Source of the DNA: an uncultured Selenomonadales bacterium
GTDB taxonomy: Bacteria; Bacillota; Negativicutes; Selenomonadales; Selenomonadaceae
Reading direction: 5' to 3'
DNA: 64,000 nucleotides
Assembly (NCBI GenBank): GCA_900315155.1
Contig: OMYB01000005.1
Span: 97,459-161,458 of the forward strand
A program made the translations under genes and the position numbers. Below the pieces are notes generated by a model. The model was not told the origin of the DNA and searched no databases. It was given only the letters and a program-made list of their open reading frames with translations. This document shows positions 16,974-27,299 of this stretch, in pieces; position 1 is the stretch's first letter; each line of letters opens with the position of its first letter.

Positions 16974-17028
16974 TTGACAAATATTCTGGCATGGGCTATT
17001 ATAAGAACTGTGAGAACGGTCTCACAGT
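16974..17028 (+). promoter_or_regulatory. scr promoter with operator O1 at the transcription start
   Basis: TTGACA (16974-16979), 17 bp, TATTAT (16997-17002). Immediately after the -10 lies a 22-bp palindrome (17007-17028) with 9-bp perfect arms ACTGTGAGA / TCTCACAGT around ACGG. The TGAGAACGGTCTCA core with its central CG is typical of LacI/ScrR-type operators. A repressor here would block initiation. No lacI-type gene is in the window. Confidence 0.88.
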
Positions 17029-17030
17029 GA

Positions 17031-19004
<1,974 letters not shown>

Positions 19005-19026
19005 CGCACAAAGGAATATCCAAAGG

Positions 19027-19054
19027 GTTGGGCCTCTGTGCCCAGCTCTTTTTT
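19027..19054 (+). terminator. partial terminator between scrA and scrB
   Basis: GTTGGGC / GCCCAGC stem (one G-T pair) followed by TCTTTTTT. In an operon this would lower expression of the hydrolase relative to the transporter. Confidence 0.6.
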
Positions 19055-19095
19055 AACGGAAAAGTAGAAGGATCATAGCTAAAGGAGGGACAGTC

Positions 19096-20553
19096 ATGGA
19101 ATATTTCGACAAGCAGGCCATCGATGCGAAAGTGGCGTCGATGCTGCCGTTTCAGCACCGCTGGCATAACCGGTTTCATCTGGAGATGCCGTTCGGCCTC
19201 ATCAACGATCCCAATGGCTTTGCCTGGTATCAGGGGGAGTATCACATCTTCTTCCAGTGGAATCCGCTCGGCTGCGTGCATAAGAACAAATGCTGGGCGC
19301 ATGTCCGCACGCGCGATTTCGTGCATTACAGCCGTCCGGAGCTCGCACTCTGGCCGACGGATGAGCACGACAAAGATGGCTGCTACTCGGGCTGCGGCGT
19401 GGCGGAGCGCAAGCGCCTGCGCGTATTCTATACGTGCAATGCCAAGGATGAGCAGGGCAATCGCAGCTCGTCGCAGCGGTTTGGCACGCTGCAGGCCGAT
19501 GGCACGGTGAAAAAGGAAGAATTCGCCGTCATGCACGAGCCGGAGGGGTACACGGCGCATTTCCGCGACCCGTATCTCTTCACGCGTCACGGCAAGCAGT
19601 ATTTCGTCATCGGCGCGCAGGCGGACGAAAAGGAGCCGCGCGGCACGGTGCTCATCTACCGCGAGACGGAGGATGGCTGGGAGTGCCTCGGGGAGCCCGC
19701 GACGCGGCTCGGGCAGTTCGGCTATATGTGGGAGTGCCCGAACCTCCTGCATTTCGGCCCGTTCGACGCGCTCATCTTCTGCCCGCAGGGGCTGGAGGCG
19801 CGCGACTACGACCGACAGAACGTCTATCAGGCGGGCTATATCGCCGGGCATCTCTCGCTCGACGGCATGGCGATGCTCCAGCATACGAAATTCCAGGAGC
19901 TCGACCACGGCTTTGATTTCTACGCCCCGCAGGTGCTCAACCACGAGGGCAGGCATATCCTCATCGGCTGGATGGGCATGCCGGACCGCGACGATGACTA
20001 TCCGACGCGGGAGGAGGGCTGGATGTACAGCCTGACGCTGCCGCGCGAGCTCACGCTGCGCCAGGGACACATCTACTCCCAGCCGGCACGCGAGCTGCGC
20101 GCCCTGCGCATCGCGGAGACGGAAAACACGGTGACAGCGGATTCCGCTGCGCGCGTGGAGTCCGACCTTTCCGATGGCTCGGAGATCCTGCTGAACATCA
20201 AACTGGGCGAGGCTCAGAACGTCGACCTGCGCCTGCGCTATGGCCTGGAGCATCTGACGTTCCACTATGACCGCCATGCCCAGACCATGACGATCAGCCG
20301 CGAAGGGATGAAGAACGGGGCGCGCGGCGTGCGCCGGTTCCGCCTGTACGTGGATGAGATGCTCTCGATGCATCTTTTCGTCGATAAGACGGCCGTCGAG
20401 GCCTTCTTCCAGCACGGCGAGGAGGCAGCGAGCCTGTTCGTATTCCCGGAGAAGGATATCGTGCCGAGCCTCGAAGTCGAGGCCGATGCCCCGATGGAGA
20501 CGGTGACGGGCACGATCTGGCAGCTCGATGCCTTCCGCTATGAGGGCTGCTGA
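19096..20553 (+). CDS. scrB: sucrose-6-phosphate hydrolase (GH32)
   Basis: 485-aa intracellular invertase that splits sucrose-6-phosphate into glucose-6-phosphate and fructose. The GH32 nucleophile motif is FGLINDPNGF (near residue 36), the RDP motif is HFRDPYLF (near 155) and the acid/base is in MWECPNLL (near 212). A beta-sandwich domain follows (about 340-485). No signal peptide is present, as expected for a PTS-linked enzyme. The start at 19096 follows AAAGGAGGG. It lies 91 bp after scrA, across a partial terminator. Confidence 0.93.
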   Translation: MEYFDKQAIDAKVASMLPFQHRWHNRFHLEMPFGLINDPNGFAWYQGEYHIFFQWNPLGCVHKNKCWAHVRTRDFVHYSRPELALWPTDEHDKDGCYSGCGVAERKRLRVFYTCNAKDEQGNRSSSQRFGTLQADGTVKKEEFAVMHEPEGYTAHFRDPYLFTRHGKQYFVIGAQADEKEPRGTVLIYRETEDGWECLGEPATRLGQFGYMWECPNLLHFGPFDALIFCPQGLEARDYDRQNVYQAGYIAGHLSLDGMAMLQHTKFQELDHGFDFYAPQVLNHEGRHILIGWMGMPDRDDDYPTREEGWMYSLTLPRELTLRQGHIYSQPARELRALRIAETENTVTADSAARVESDLSDGSEILLNIKLGEAQNVDLRLRYGLEHLTFHYDRHAQTMTISREGMKNGARGVRRFRLYVDEMLSMHLFVDKTAVEAFFQHGEEAASLFVFPEKDIVPSLEVEADAPMETVTGTIWQLDAFRYEGC

Positions 20554-20602
20554 TCGGCCGAAATAAGCTATCCCATACCCAATATTTTATATACCAATAC
20601 CC

Positions 20603-20638
20603 AAAAGACCCCCGCGTCTGGTGACGCGGGGGTCTTTC
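20603..20638. terminator. bidirectional terminator between scrB and the small minus-strand gene
   Basis: AAGACCCCCGCGTC / GACGCGGGGGTCTTT perfect stem, with T-rich tails on both strands. Confidence 0.88.
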
Positions 20639-20664
20639 TGCTGTTCGCAGGGCGACAGCATGGT

Positions 20665-20901
20665 TCAGTTGTTGACGGCCTGTTTCGGACGTTCCTGGGG
20701 GCCGAGATTGATGCGGCGGATGCGCTCGAACGGAATATCTTCATAACTGCATCGGATATCGAGCTGGGAGCCCATGCGGCGGAAGACGACCTTCTTCAGC
20801 GTGAACTTCGAATGGCTCTTGATGCGGTCAATATAGTACTGCGCGTCCTCGGCAGTGAATGGCCCGTTTTCCAGAATCACTTTGACATCATCGATAATCA
20901 T
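20665..20901 (-). CDS. conserved-looking small protein of unknown function
   Basis: 78-aa soluble protein starting MIIDDVKVILENGPFTAED. The start is chosen because GGAGG lies just upstream of 20901 with correct spacing; an upstream in-frame extension has none. It has mixed alpha/beta character, a basic stretch (KFTLKKVVFRR) and ends in FERIRRINLGPQERPKQAVNN. I do not recognise the family. It is monocistronic and converges with scrB over a shared terminator. Confidence 0.65.
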   Translation of the reverse strand: MIIDDVKVILENGPFTAEDAQYYIDRIKSHSKFTLKKVVFRRMGSQLDIRCSYEDIPFERIRRINLGPQERPKQAVNN

Positions 20902-21035
20902 GGAGAACACCTCCTGCGGATAGCAAACGTTTAACCGATGACTAATACGATACATCGAAGGGCAACACGTAGCCCTTTTTCCTATTCGCAGTCATTATAC
21001 ACCATCTTGCGTTTCCTGTGAAGTCCCAAGATAAA

Positions 21036-21088
21036 ACTGGTTCCATGTTACACGATTTGAAACTCCTGACGGATCACATGGAACCAGT
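21036..21088 (-). terminator. large-loop hairpin downstream of the Rrf2 gene
   Basis: Perfect 13-bp arms ACTGGTTCCATGT (21036-21048) and ACATGGAACCAGT (21076-21088) enclose 27 nt. On the minus strand the structure is followed by TTTTATCTT, so it may end the Rrf2 transcript. The loop is unusually long for a terminator, so a protein- or RNA-binding element is an alternative. Confidence 0.55.
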
Positions 21089-21121
21089 GGGATGTAGGAA
21101 AAGCGGTGGTGGAGTGGCGGG

Positions 21122-21568
21122 TCAGATGAAATACATAAAGCTGTCCGCCTGATTCTCCTGGTCGAGTGCGGTGAGGATTTGGTCGAGTGTGACCGAGGCG
21201 AGCGTATCCCGGATGGCCGTGTCGAGCGGGTCGTAGACGGTCGCGTTCATGGCGCGGTCGAGTTCCGGCGCCTTTTCGGGGGCGGCGGGAGCCGTTTTCT
21301 CCATGAGGGCGAGCTCGATGGAGGAGAGGACATCGTAGGCGGATATGTCGTGCGGGGCGCGCGTGAGGCGGTAGCCGCCCTGGCTGCCTTTGATGGAGCT
21401 CACGAGCCCGGCGCGCTTCAGCAGGGAGAAGACCTGCTCCAGATAGATCTTCGAGATACCGAGTTTTTCCGAGATGGAGATGATTGTGATGGGGGTACCG
21501 GCCTGGTAACGGCGGGCCAGATACGTCATGGCAGCGAGGCCGTACCGCCCCTTCGCTGAGATTTTCAT
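21122..21568 (-). CDS. cymR: Rrf2-family transcriptional regulator, CymR-like
   Basis: 148-aa winged-helix repressor. The N-terminal helix-turn-helix is typical of Rrf2 proteins: MKISAKGRYGLAAMTYLARR, then SISEKLGISKIYLEQVFSLLK, and GSQGGYRLTR in the wing. The three conserved cysteines of the Fe-S sensing members (IscR, NsrR) are absent, as in CymR, which responds to cysteine supply by binding cysteine synthase CysK. Adjacent divergent cysK supports CymR. It probably represses cysteine and sulfur-source genes and may regulate itself through the AT-rich region at 21600-21680. The symbol is inferred from family and context. Confidence 0.82.
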   Translation of the reverse strand: MKISAKGRYGLAAMTYLARRYQAGTPITIISISEKLGISKIYLEQVFSLLKRAGLVSSIKGSQGGYRLTRAPHDISAYDVLSSIELALMEKTAPAAPEKAPELDRAMNATVYDPLDTAIRDTLASVTLDQILTALDQENQADSFMYFI

Positions 21569-21707
21569 AAGCAGGTTCCTTTCTATGCAAATTCCTATTT
21601 ATATTATATGTGATAACAGTATATCCATAATCTTATCGGAAAAACGGGGAATTGTCAATCACCTATATATATAGTAGGCATTAAGCAGACTGACGTTACA
21701 ATCCTTG

Positions 21708-21760
21708 TTGACAAATCCCGGCAAATGCGCTATAATGCAAACATATAAGAAATATATGTT
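21708..21760 (+). promoter_or_regulatory. cysK promoter with an inverted repeat at the start site
   Basis: TTGACA (21708-21713), 17 bp, TATAAT (21731-21736) is a full-consensus promoter. AACATAT (21740-21746) and ATATGTT (21754-21760) form an inverted repeat over the likely transcription start, a good place for a CymR-type repressor. A similar AACATATA-AAAT sequence lies at 58699-58721 before metN. Confidence 0.85.
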
Positions 21761-21812
21761 TTAATGATTTTGGAAGACAGTGGATTCCCTACATACTATG
21801 GAGGCGTTTTAC

Positions 21813-22745
21813 ATGGCAAAGATTTACAACAGTGTCACGGAGCTCATCGGTCATACCCCGCTCCTCAAGGCCAACAACTTCATGAAGAAGTACAACCTCA
21901 AGGCGAACATTCTCGTCAAGCTCGAGTATTTCAACCCGGCTGGCTCCGTCAAGGACCGTATCGCGAAGGCGATGATCGAGAAGGCTGAGAAAGAGGGCAA
22001 GCTGAAGCCGGGCTCCGTCATCATCGAGCCGACGTCTGGCAATACGGGTATCGGCCTCGCCTCCGTTGCGGCGGCGCGCGGCTACCGTGCCATCCTAACG
22101 ATGCCGGAGACGATGAGCATCGAGCGCCGCAAGCTGCTCAAAGCCTACGGTGCGGAAATCGTCCTCACGGATGGCTCGAAGGGCATGAAGGGCGCCATCG
22201 CCAAGGCGGAGGAGCTCGCAAAGACGACGCCGGGCGCCTATATCCCGTCCCAGTTCACGAACCAGGCGAACCCCGCTGCCCATGAGGCAACGACGGGCCC
22301 GGAGATCTGGGAGGACACGGACGGCCAGGTCGCCGCATTTGTCGCCGGTGTCGGCACGGGCGGCACACTCACGGGCACGGCGCGCTATCTGAAGAAACAG
22401 GACGCCAGCGTCAAGGCCTTCGCCGTGGAGCCGGCTACGAGCCCGGTCCTCTCGAAAGGCCAGGCCGGCCCGCATAAGATCCAGGGCATCGGTGCAGGCT
22501 TCGTGCCGGAGACGCTCGATACGAAGATCTACGATGAGGTTCTGCCAATCTCGAACGAGGACTCCTTCACGTATGGCCGCGATTTTGCGCACGCCGAGGG
22601 CATCCTCGTCGGCATTTCCGCCGGTGCCGCGCTCGCCGGTGCCGTGCAGCTCGCCGAGCGTCCGGAGTTTGCCGGCAAGAACATTGTCGTGCTCCTGCCG
22701 GACACGGGCGACCGCTACCTCTCCACGGAACTTTTCGCAGAGTAA
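21813..22745 (+). CDS. cysK: cysteine synthase A (O-acetylserine sulfhydrylase)
   Basis: 310-aa PLP enzyme that makes cysteine from O-acetylserine and sulfide. The PLP lysine is in [11 protein letters not shown] (near residue 44), the substrate loop is TSGNTG (near 72) and the phosphate-binding glycine loop is GTGGTLTG (near 180). Length is standard. The ATG at 21813 follows GGAGG. It is transcribed divergently from the cymR-like gene. CysK also binds CymR in Firmicutes, so the pair probably forms a sensory unit. Confidence 0.95.
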   Translation: MAKIYNSVTELIGHTPLLKANNFMKKYNLKANILVKLEYFNPAGSVKDRIAKAMIEKAEKEGKLKPGSVIIEPTSGNTGIGLASVAAARGYRAILTMPETMSIERRKLLKAYGAEIVLTDGSKGMKGAIAKAEELAKTTPGAYIPSQFTNQANPAAHEATTGPEIWEDTDGQVAAFVAGVGTGGTLTGTARYLKKQDASVKAFAVEPATSPVLSKGQAGPHKIQGIGAGFVPETLDTKIYDEVLPISNEDSFTYGRDFAHAEGILVGISAGAALAGAVQLAERPEFAGKNIVVLLPDTGDRYLSTELFAE

Positions 22746-22766
22746 AACGGAATACAGGCTCTCTCG

Positions 22767-22801
22767 GCCCGCGAAAGAAACACTCTTTCGCGGGCTTTTT
22801 G
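22767..22801 (+). terminator. intrinsic terminator of cysK
   Basis: Perfect 12-bp stem GCCCGCGAAAGA / TCTTTCGCGGGC with a TTTTT tail. Confidence 0.93.
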
Positions 22802-22843
22802 TGCGTGGTATAATACGGGGTAGTTATAAAGGGGGAGATTTTC

Positions 22844-24196
22844 TTGCGTATCGTTGTTGTAGGCGCGGGCAAGCTGGGGTACAGCATTGCTGAGCTGCTG
22901 TCGAAGGAGCAGTTCGATGTCATCGTGGTGGATCACGACGAGCACCAGCTCGAAGCGGTGAAGGACACGCTGGATGTGCTGACGGTCTTCGCGAACGGCG
23001 CGAGCCCGATTACGATGAATGACCCGGACATCCGCAACTCGGACATCCTCATCGCCGTGACCGCCAGCGATGAGGTGAATATGGTCTGCTGCATTCTCGC
23101 CAAGAAGCACAGTATCAGGCATACGATTGCGCGCATCCGCGATATGCAGTTCATGAGCGAGGCCAAAGACTACCTGAAGCAGAATTTCGATATCGACCTC
23201 ATGCTGAACCCGGAGCTCATCACGGCGAACGAGATCAACCGCATCCTCATGACGCCGGCGGCGCTCGATGTGGAGGATTTCGCCCAGGGCAAGGTGCGGC
23301 TCTTCGAGACCAAGGTGCACCGCGACTCTGCGCTGGCCAATATCCCCTTCAAGGACATCGACATGCCGGCCGGCGTGCTGGCCGCGATGATTTTCCGCGA
23401 TCACCACATGATTATTCCCCATGGCGACGATTGCCTGAAGCGCCATGACAACGCGTACTTCGTCGGCATCCCCTCGGCCATCGAGCAGTTCAGTGCGAAT
23501 TTTGTCCAGCGCGACGCGCACAAACTGCACAACGTGATGATCATCGGCGCGGGACGCACGGGCCGTGCGCTGGCCGTGATGCTGGAGAAACAGGGTGTCA
23601 TGGTCAAGGTCATTGAGCAGAATAAAGAGCGCTGTGACCTGCTGGCCAGCAAGCTGACGCGCGGCTTCGTACTCTGCGGTGATGGCACGGACATCGACCT
23701 GCTGATGAAAGAGGACGTGCAGGGGGCCGACGTCGTGGTCTGCCTTACCGAGGACGATAAGCTGAACCTCATGCTGGCCCTGCTGGCGCGCCATCTTTCG
23801 CAGAACAAGGCCAAGACGGTCGTGCGCGTCACGCGCAACGAGTACGTGGAGCTCATGGAGAAAGTGGGCGTGGATGTCGTACTGTCGGCGCGCCTGCTCT
23901 CCGCGAGCGAGGTACTGGCCTTCGCGCGGCGCGGCGGCGTCGTCTCGGTATCGTTGCTGGAAGGCGCGCGGGCCGAGGCCGTAGAGGTCATCGTGCAGGA
24001 AGGCGCGCCCGTGGCGGGTAAGCGGCTCATGGATGTGAAACTGCCGCGCGAGTGCCTTGTCTGCGCCTATGTGCGCGGCGAGGAAACGGTCATCCCGAAT
24101 GGTAATTCGGTGCTGCAGCCGGGCGACCAGACCATCCTGATCGTCCAGACGCAGTTCTCGCAGAAAGTCATGCGCTACTTTAAGGGGAAGAACTGA
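22844..24196 (+). CDS. trkA: Trk potassium uptake regulator TrkA
   Basis: 450-aa cytosolic gating subunit of a TrkH-type potassium channel/transporter. It has two tandem RCK units, each a Rossmann NAD-binding domain (VVGAGKLGYSIAELL at the start; MIIGAGRTGRALAVML near residue 230) followed by an RCK_C ligand domain. TTG at 22844 is the likely start: it gives LRIVVVGAG directly, and AAAGGGGGAGA precedes it by about 6 nt. No ATG fits. A TATAAT at 22809-22814 may serve as the -10. It is followed after one base by the first trkH. Confidence 0.92.
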   Translation: MRIVVVGAGKLGYSIAELLSKEQFDVIVVDHDEHQLEAVKDTLDVLTVFANGASPITMNDPDIRNSDILIAVTASDEVNMVCCILAKKHSIRHTIARIRDMQFMSEAKDYLKQNFDIDLMLNPELITANEINRILMTPAALDVEDFAQGKVRLFETKVHRDSALANIPFKDIDMPAGVLAAMIFRDHHMIIPHGDDCLKRHDNAYFVGIPSAIEQFSANFVQRDAHKLHNVMIIGAGRTGRALAVMLEKQGVMVKVIEQNKERCDLLASKLTRGFVLCGDGTDIDLLMKEDVQGADVVVCLTEDDKLNLMLALLARHLSQNKAKTVVRVTRNEYVELMEKVGVDVVLSARLLSASEVLAFARRGGVVSVSLLEGARAEAVEVIVQEGAPVAGKRLMDVKLPRECLVCAYVRGEETVIPNGNSVLQPGDQTILIVQTQFSQKVMRYFKGKN

Positions 24197-24197
24197 T

Positions 24198-25646
24198 ATG
24201 CGCCATGGTATGGAACTATGCTGGCGCCTCTGGGGCTGGCTGTCGCTGGCCTGCATGCTGGCCTTGATGCCGCCGGTCTGTCTCGCGGCACGGCAGGCGG
24301 CGCCGCTATATCCCTTCATCCTGCCCGCGTTGCTGGCGGGGCTTTGGGGCATGGTCTGCCTCACGCTCGGCGGGCGGCGCGTGCAGCAGCTGAAGTTGCG
24401 CGAGAGTGCGTACTTCATGCTGGGCAGCTGGGTTGTATTGGGTATTTTCGGCGCGCTGCCGTACTGGCTGGGCGGTGTGACGACGAACTTCCTGTGTGCG
24501 CTATTCGAGAGCCTGGCGGCGCTGACGACGACGGGCGTGAGCTGCCTGCCGGCCTTGCCGACAGATCCCGCTTTCGTGCTCTGGCATAGCCTGCTCTGCT
24601 GGCTGGGTGGTCTGAACTTCATCGTGATTCTCGTGACGGCGCTGCCGCAGGTGAGTGGCTGTTTCGGCCTTACGCTCTCGGCGCGGCAGAGCATCTTTTT
24701 CAGTCCCGTCTGGCACAAGATGGAGGAGTCCATTGGGCAGGCCACGCGCGTTTATCTCGTGCTGACCGCCCTGGCCGTAGGGCTTTTTGCGCTCGCGGGG
24801 CTCGATGGTTTTATGGCGGTCACGCAGGCATTGATGGGCGTCGCTTCGGCGGGGAGCGCGGGGGAGATACTCTTCCTGCGGCAGGATTCGCTGTATCTGG
24901 AGCTCGCGGCGTCCGCCGTGATGCTGCTGGCCTCGCTGAATCTCCTGCTCTGCTGGAAAGCCTGGCAGCGCCGCAGCCTGCGCCTGATCGGCGGGGATAT
25001 GGAGCTCAGGACTTTCCTGCTCGTGCTCGGCGGTGCGGGGCTGCTCATCGCGGGCAGCCTATGGCATCAGGGGTACTACGATCTGCCAGAAAGTCTGCGC
25101 TACGGCTTTTTTCAGGCCCTTTCCTTTCTTTCGACGAGCGGCTATGTTTCGGCCGATACCGTGTCATGGCCGCCCTTCGTGCGCTATCTGCTCTTCCTGC
25201 TGGTTTTCATCGGCGGCTGTATCGGCTCGACGACGGGCGGCCTGAAGGTCATGCGCCTGCTCGTACTGCTGCGCATGATGACGGCGGAGCTGCGCCGCAC
25301 GCTGCACCCGCAGCTTGTCATCAGCCTGAAAATCGATGGCCTGCCCGTGTCCATGCATATTGTCGGGCGCATCCTGAGTTTTTTCTTTCTTTATATGCTC
25401 TTTTTTATGGTATTTGCGCTGCTGCTGACTTTATCGGGCATTACGCTCATGCAGGCCATGGGCGTGGCGGCGGGCTGCCTCTCCAGCAGCGGTTCGACGG
25501 CGGTGCTTTTCGCGGCACCAGCGTTTGCCTCACTACCCGGCTGGGCATTGGGGCTTTGCGCGCTGTTGATGGTGCTGGGACGCATCGAGATTTTCGCTTT
25601 TTTGCTGCTGCTCGATATGGGCCTCAGTAAATTGCGGCATCAATAG
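24198..25646 (+). CDS. trkH: TrkH/KtrB family potassium transporter subunit, copy 1
   Basis: 482-aa membrane protein with the four-fold M1-P-M2 repeats of K+ channels derived from TrkH. Selectivity-filter-like loops appear as TTGVSCLP (near residue 110), then at SAGSAGE, STSGYVSAD (near 315) and SSSGSTAVL (near 430); GCIGSTTGGLK is also conserved. It works with TrkA. It starts one base after the trkA stop. Compared with copy 2 it has a different first filter (TTGVS versus TGTGA), so the two may form different channels or a heteromer. Confidence 0.88.
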   Translation: MRHGMELCWRLWGWLSLACMLALMPPVCLAARQAAPLYPFILPALLAGLWGMVCLTLGGRRVQQLKLRESAYFMLGSWVVLGIFGALPYWLGGVTTNFLCALFESLAALTTTGVSCLPALPTDPAFVLWHSLLCWLGGLNFIVILVTALPQVSGCFGLTLSARQSIFFSPVWHKMEESIGQATRVYLVLTALAVGLFALAGLDGFMAVTQALMGVASAGSAGEILFLRQDSLYLELAASAVMLLASLNLLLCWKAWQRRSLRLIGGDMELRTFLLVLGGAGLLIAGSLWHQGYYDLPESLRYGFFQALSFLSTSGYVSADTVSWPPFVRYLLFLLVFIGGCIGSTTGGLKVMRLLVLLRMMTAELRRTLHPQLVISLKIDGLPVSMHIVGRILSFFFLYMLFFMVFALLLTLSGITLMQAMGVAAGCLSSSGSTAVLFAAPAFASLPGWALGLCALLMVLGRIEIFAFLLLLDMGLSKLRHQ

Positions 25647-25659
25647 GAGGTAGCTGTCA

Positions 25660-27114
25660 ATGGATATGCGTGTTGTCGCATTCGTCCTGAGCAAGCTGCT
25701 GCTGGCTGAGGCCGTCATCCTGCTGCTGCCGCTGGGCTTGTCCCTTGCGGCGCGGGATGGCATGACCTGGGTTTTCTCGGTGGCTGCCATGCTGACGGGG
25801 CTCGTTGCTTTTGGCTGCAAAACGTATGGCCACACGCATGCGGCCAGCCTCACGATGCGAGAGGGCATCGCGATCACGGGACTGGGCTGGCTGCTGGCCG
25901 TGAGCATGGGGATGACGCCATATCTTCTCGGTGGCTGGCTCGGTCCGCTGGATGCCGTCTTTGAGAGCATATCCGGTTTTACAGGCACGGGGGCTACGGT
26001 GATGACGGGACTGGATTTCCTGCCCCCCAGCTTGCTTTTCTGGCGTATGATGACCAACTGGTTCGGCGGTCTCGGCATCATCGTCATCTTTATTGCCATC
26101 CTGCCGCAGACGGGGCAGAGTACCGTCTATATGTACAATGCGGAGACCACGGGGCCGTCGAAAGACCGCGTGCTGCCGCGGTTGCGGGATATGACACGTA
26201 TCCTTTTTTCCATGTATGTCTGCTTTACGGCGATAGCAGCGGTTGTTTTCCTGCTCTGCGGGATGTCACCGTTGATTGCCGTTATGCATGCGATGAGTGC
26301 AATCAGTACATGTGGTTTCTCAACTTTTGACAGCAGTGCCATGAACTTTGACAACTGGCCGCTGGAAACCTGTATGACGCTTTTTATGATTCTTGGGGGA
26401 GGCAACTTCGGTCTTTATTACCGTGTCTGGCATAAGGGCTTGTGGGTGCTGCGGCAGAATACGGAGTTTCGGGCGTATCTCGGCATCGAGCTGGGGGCGA
26501 TGCTGCTCATCGCGGCAAATCTTATCTTTGCGCTGGATATGACGCCGTCGGAGGCTTGGCGCTATGCTTCCTTTCAGGTCAGTTCAATCTCTACAACAGC
26601 GGGGTTTGTCTCGGCTGACTATGAGCGATGGCCGATTTTTTCACAAGGCATTTTACTGCTGTTGATGTTTGGCGGTGGCTGCGCCGGATCTACGGCGGGC
26701 GGCATGAAGATCGCGCGCATCGTCTTGTTGTTCAAGCAGGCATGGCGGATTGTTCATCAGAAGCTGCGTCCGCAGCGGATTCTTACCGTGCACATGGATG
26801 GACAATGTGTGGATGATGAGACCTTGCTGCGCGTCGGTGAGTTCTTTTTCCTCTATATGGTGTTCATTGTGTTCTTTGCGCTGCTCTACACCTGGGACGG
26901 GCTGGAGGTGTTTGATGCCATCGGCGTCAGTGTCTCCGCCATTGGCAACGTGGGGCCGGCCTTCGGCATCGCGGGCGCGACGCAGAACTTCGCGGCGCTG
27001 CCCGACTTCACGAAGTTTGCGCTCTGCTTCGAGATGCTGATGGGCAGGCTGGAGATCTTCACCTTTATCGCGCTGCTGCGCCCGGCGTTCTGGCGGCGGC
27101 GGAGCGGCTGGTGA
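25660..27114 (+). CDS. TrkH/KtrB family potassium transporter subunit, copy 2
   Basis: 484-aa membrane protein of the same family as the preceding gene, 13 bp downstream and behind a clear AGGAGG. Filter-like loops are SGFTGTGATVM (near residue 110), STCGFST (near 220), STTAGFVSAD (near 315) and IGNVGPAFG (near 430); GCAGSTAGGMK is conserved. Part of the gene, around 26160-26600, is slightly lower in GC than copy 1. With one trkA and two trkH genes, both pores may share a single regulator. Confidence 0.88.
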   Translation: MDMRVVAFVLSKLLLAEAVILLLPLGLSLAARDGMTWVFSVAAMLTGLVAFGCKTYGHTHAASLTMREGIAITGLGWLLAVSMGMTPYLLGGWLGPLDAVFESISGFTGTGATVMTGLDFLPPSLLFWRMMTNWFGGLGIIVIFIAILPQTGQSTVYMYNAETTGPSKDRVLPRLRDMTRILFSMYVCFTAIAAVVFLLCGMSPLIAVMHAMSAISTCGFSTFDSSAMNFDNWPLETCMTLFMILGGGNFGLYYRVWHKGLWVLRQNTEFRAYLGIELGAMLLIAANLIFALDMTPSEAWRYASFQVSSISTTAGFVSADYERWPIFSQGILLLLMFGGGCAGSTAGGMKIARIVLLFKQAWRIVHQKLRPQRILTVHMDGQCVDDETLLRVGEFFFLYMVFIVFFALLYTWDGLEVFDAIGVSVSAIGNVGPAFGIAGATQNFAALPDFTKFALCFEMLMGRLEIFTFIALLRPAFWRRRSGW

Positions 27115-27130
27115 TGCCGGGGAAACAGCG

Positions 27131-27159
27131 TTGACATGCTCGGCACTGCATGATATGAT
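27131..27159 (+). promoter_or_regulatory. promoter of the purB-purA operon
   Basis: TTGACA (27131-27136), 17 bp, TATGAT (27154-27159). It gives a leader of about 130 nt that holds the terminator-like structure at 27188-27242. Confidence 0.82.
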
Positions 27160-27187
27160 AACAGAGGGAAATAAGGTAAGTCTCCAA

Positions 27188-27242
27188 GACTCGGGAGGCG
27201 TTTCTCCAAAAGATGGGAGAGATGCGCTCCCGGGTCTTTTTC
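27188..27242 (+). terminator. terminator-like nested hairpin in the purB leader (candidate attenuator)
   Basis: The outer stem GACTCGGGAG / CTCCCGGGTC (9 of 10) encloses a smaller TCTCC / GGAGA hairpin and is followed by TTTTTC. It sits between the promoter and the start codon. Expression of purB should depend on preventing this hairpin, so a riboswitch or protein-controlled attenuator is likely. It does not match the purine or ZTP riboswitch consensus as I know them. Confidence 0.65.
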
Positions 27243-27299
27243 GTGTTTTCACTTCCGCGGTGCTGTGACGCCGCCAGGAAAATGAGGAGGAAATCACTA

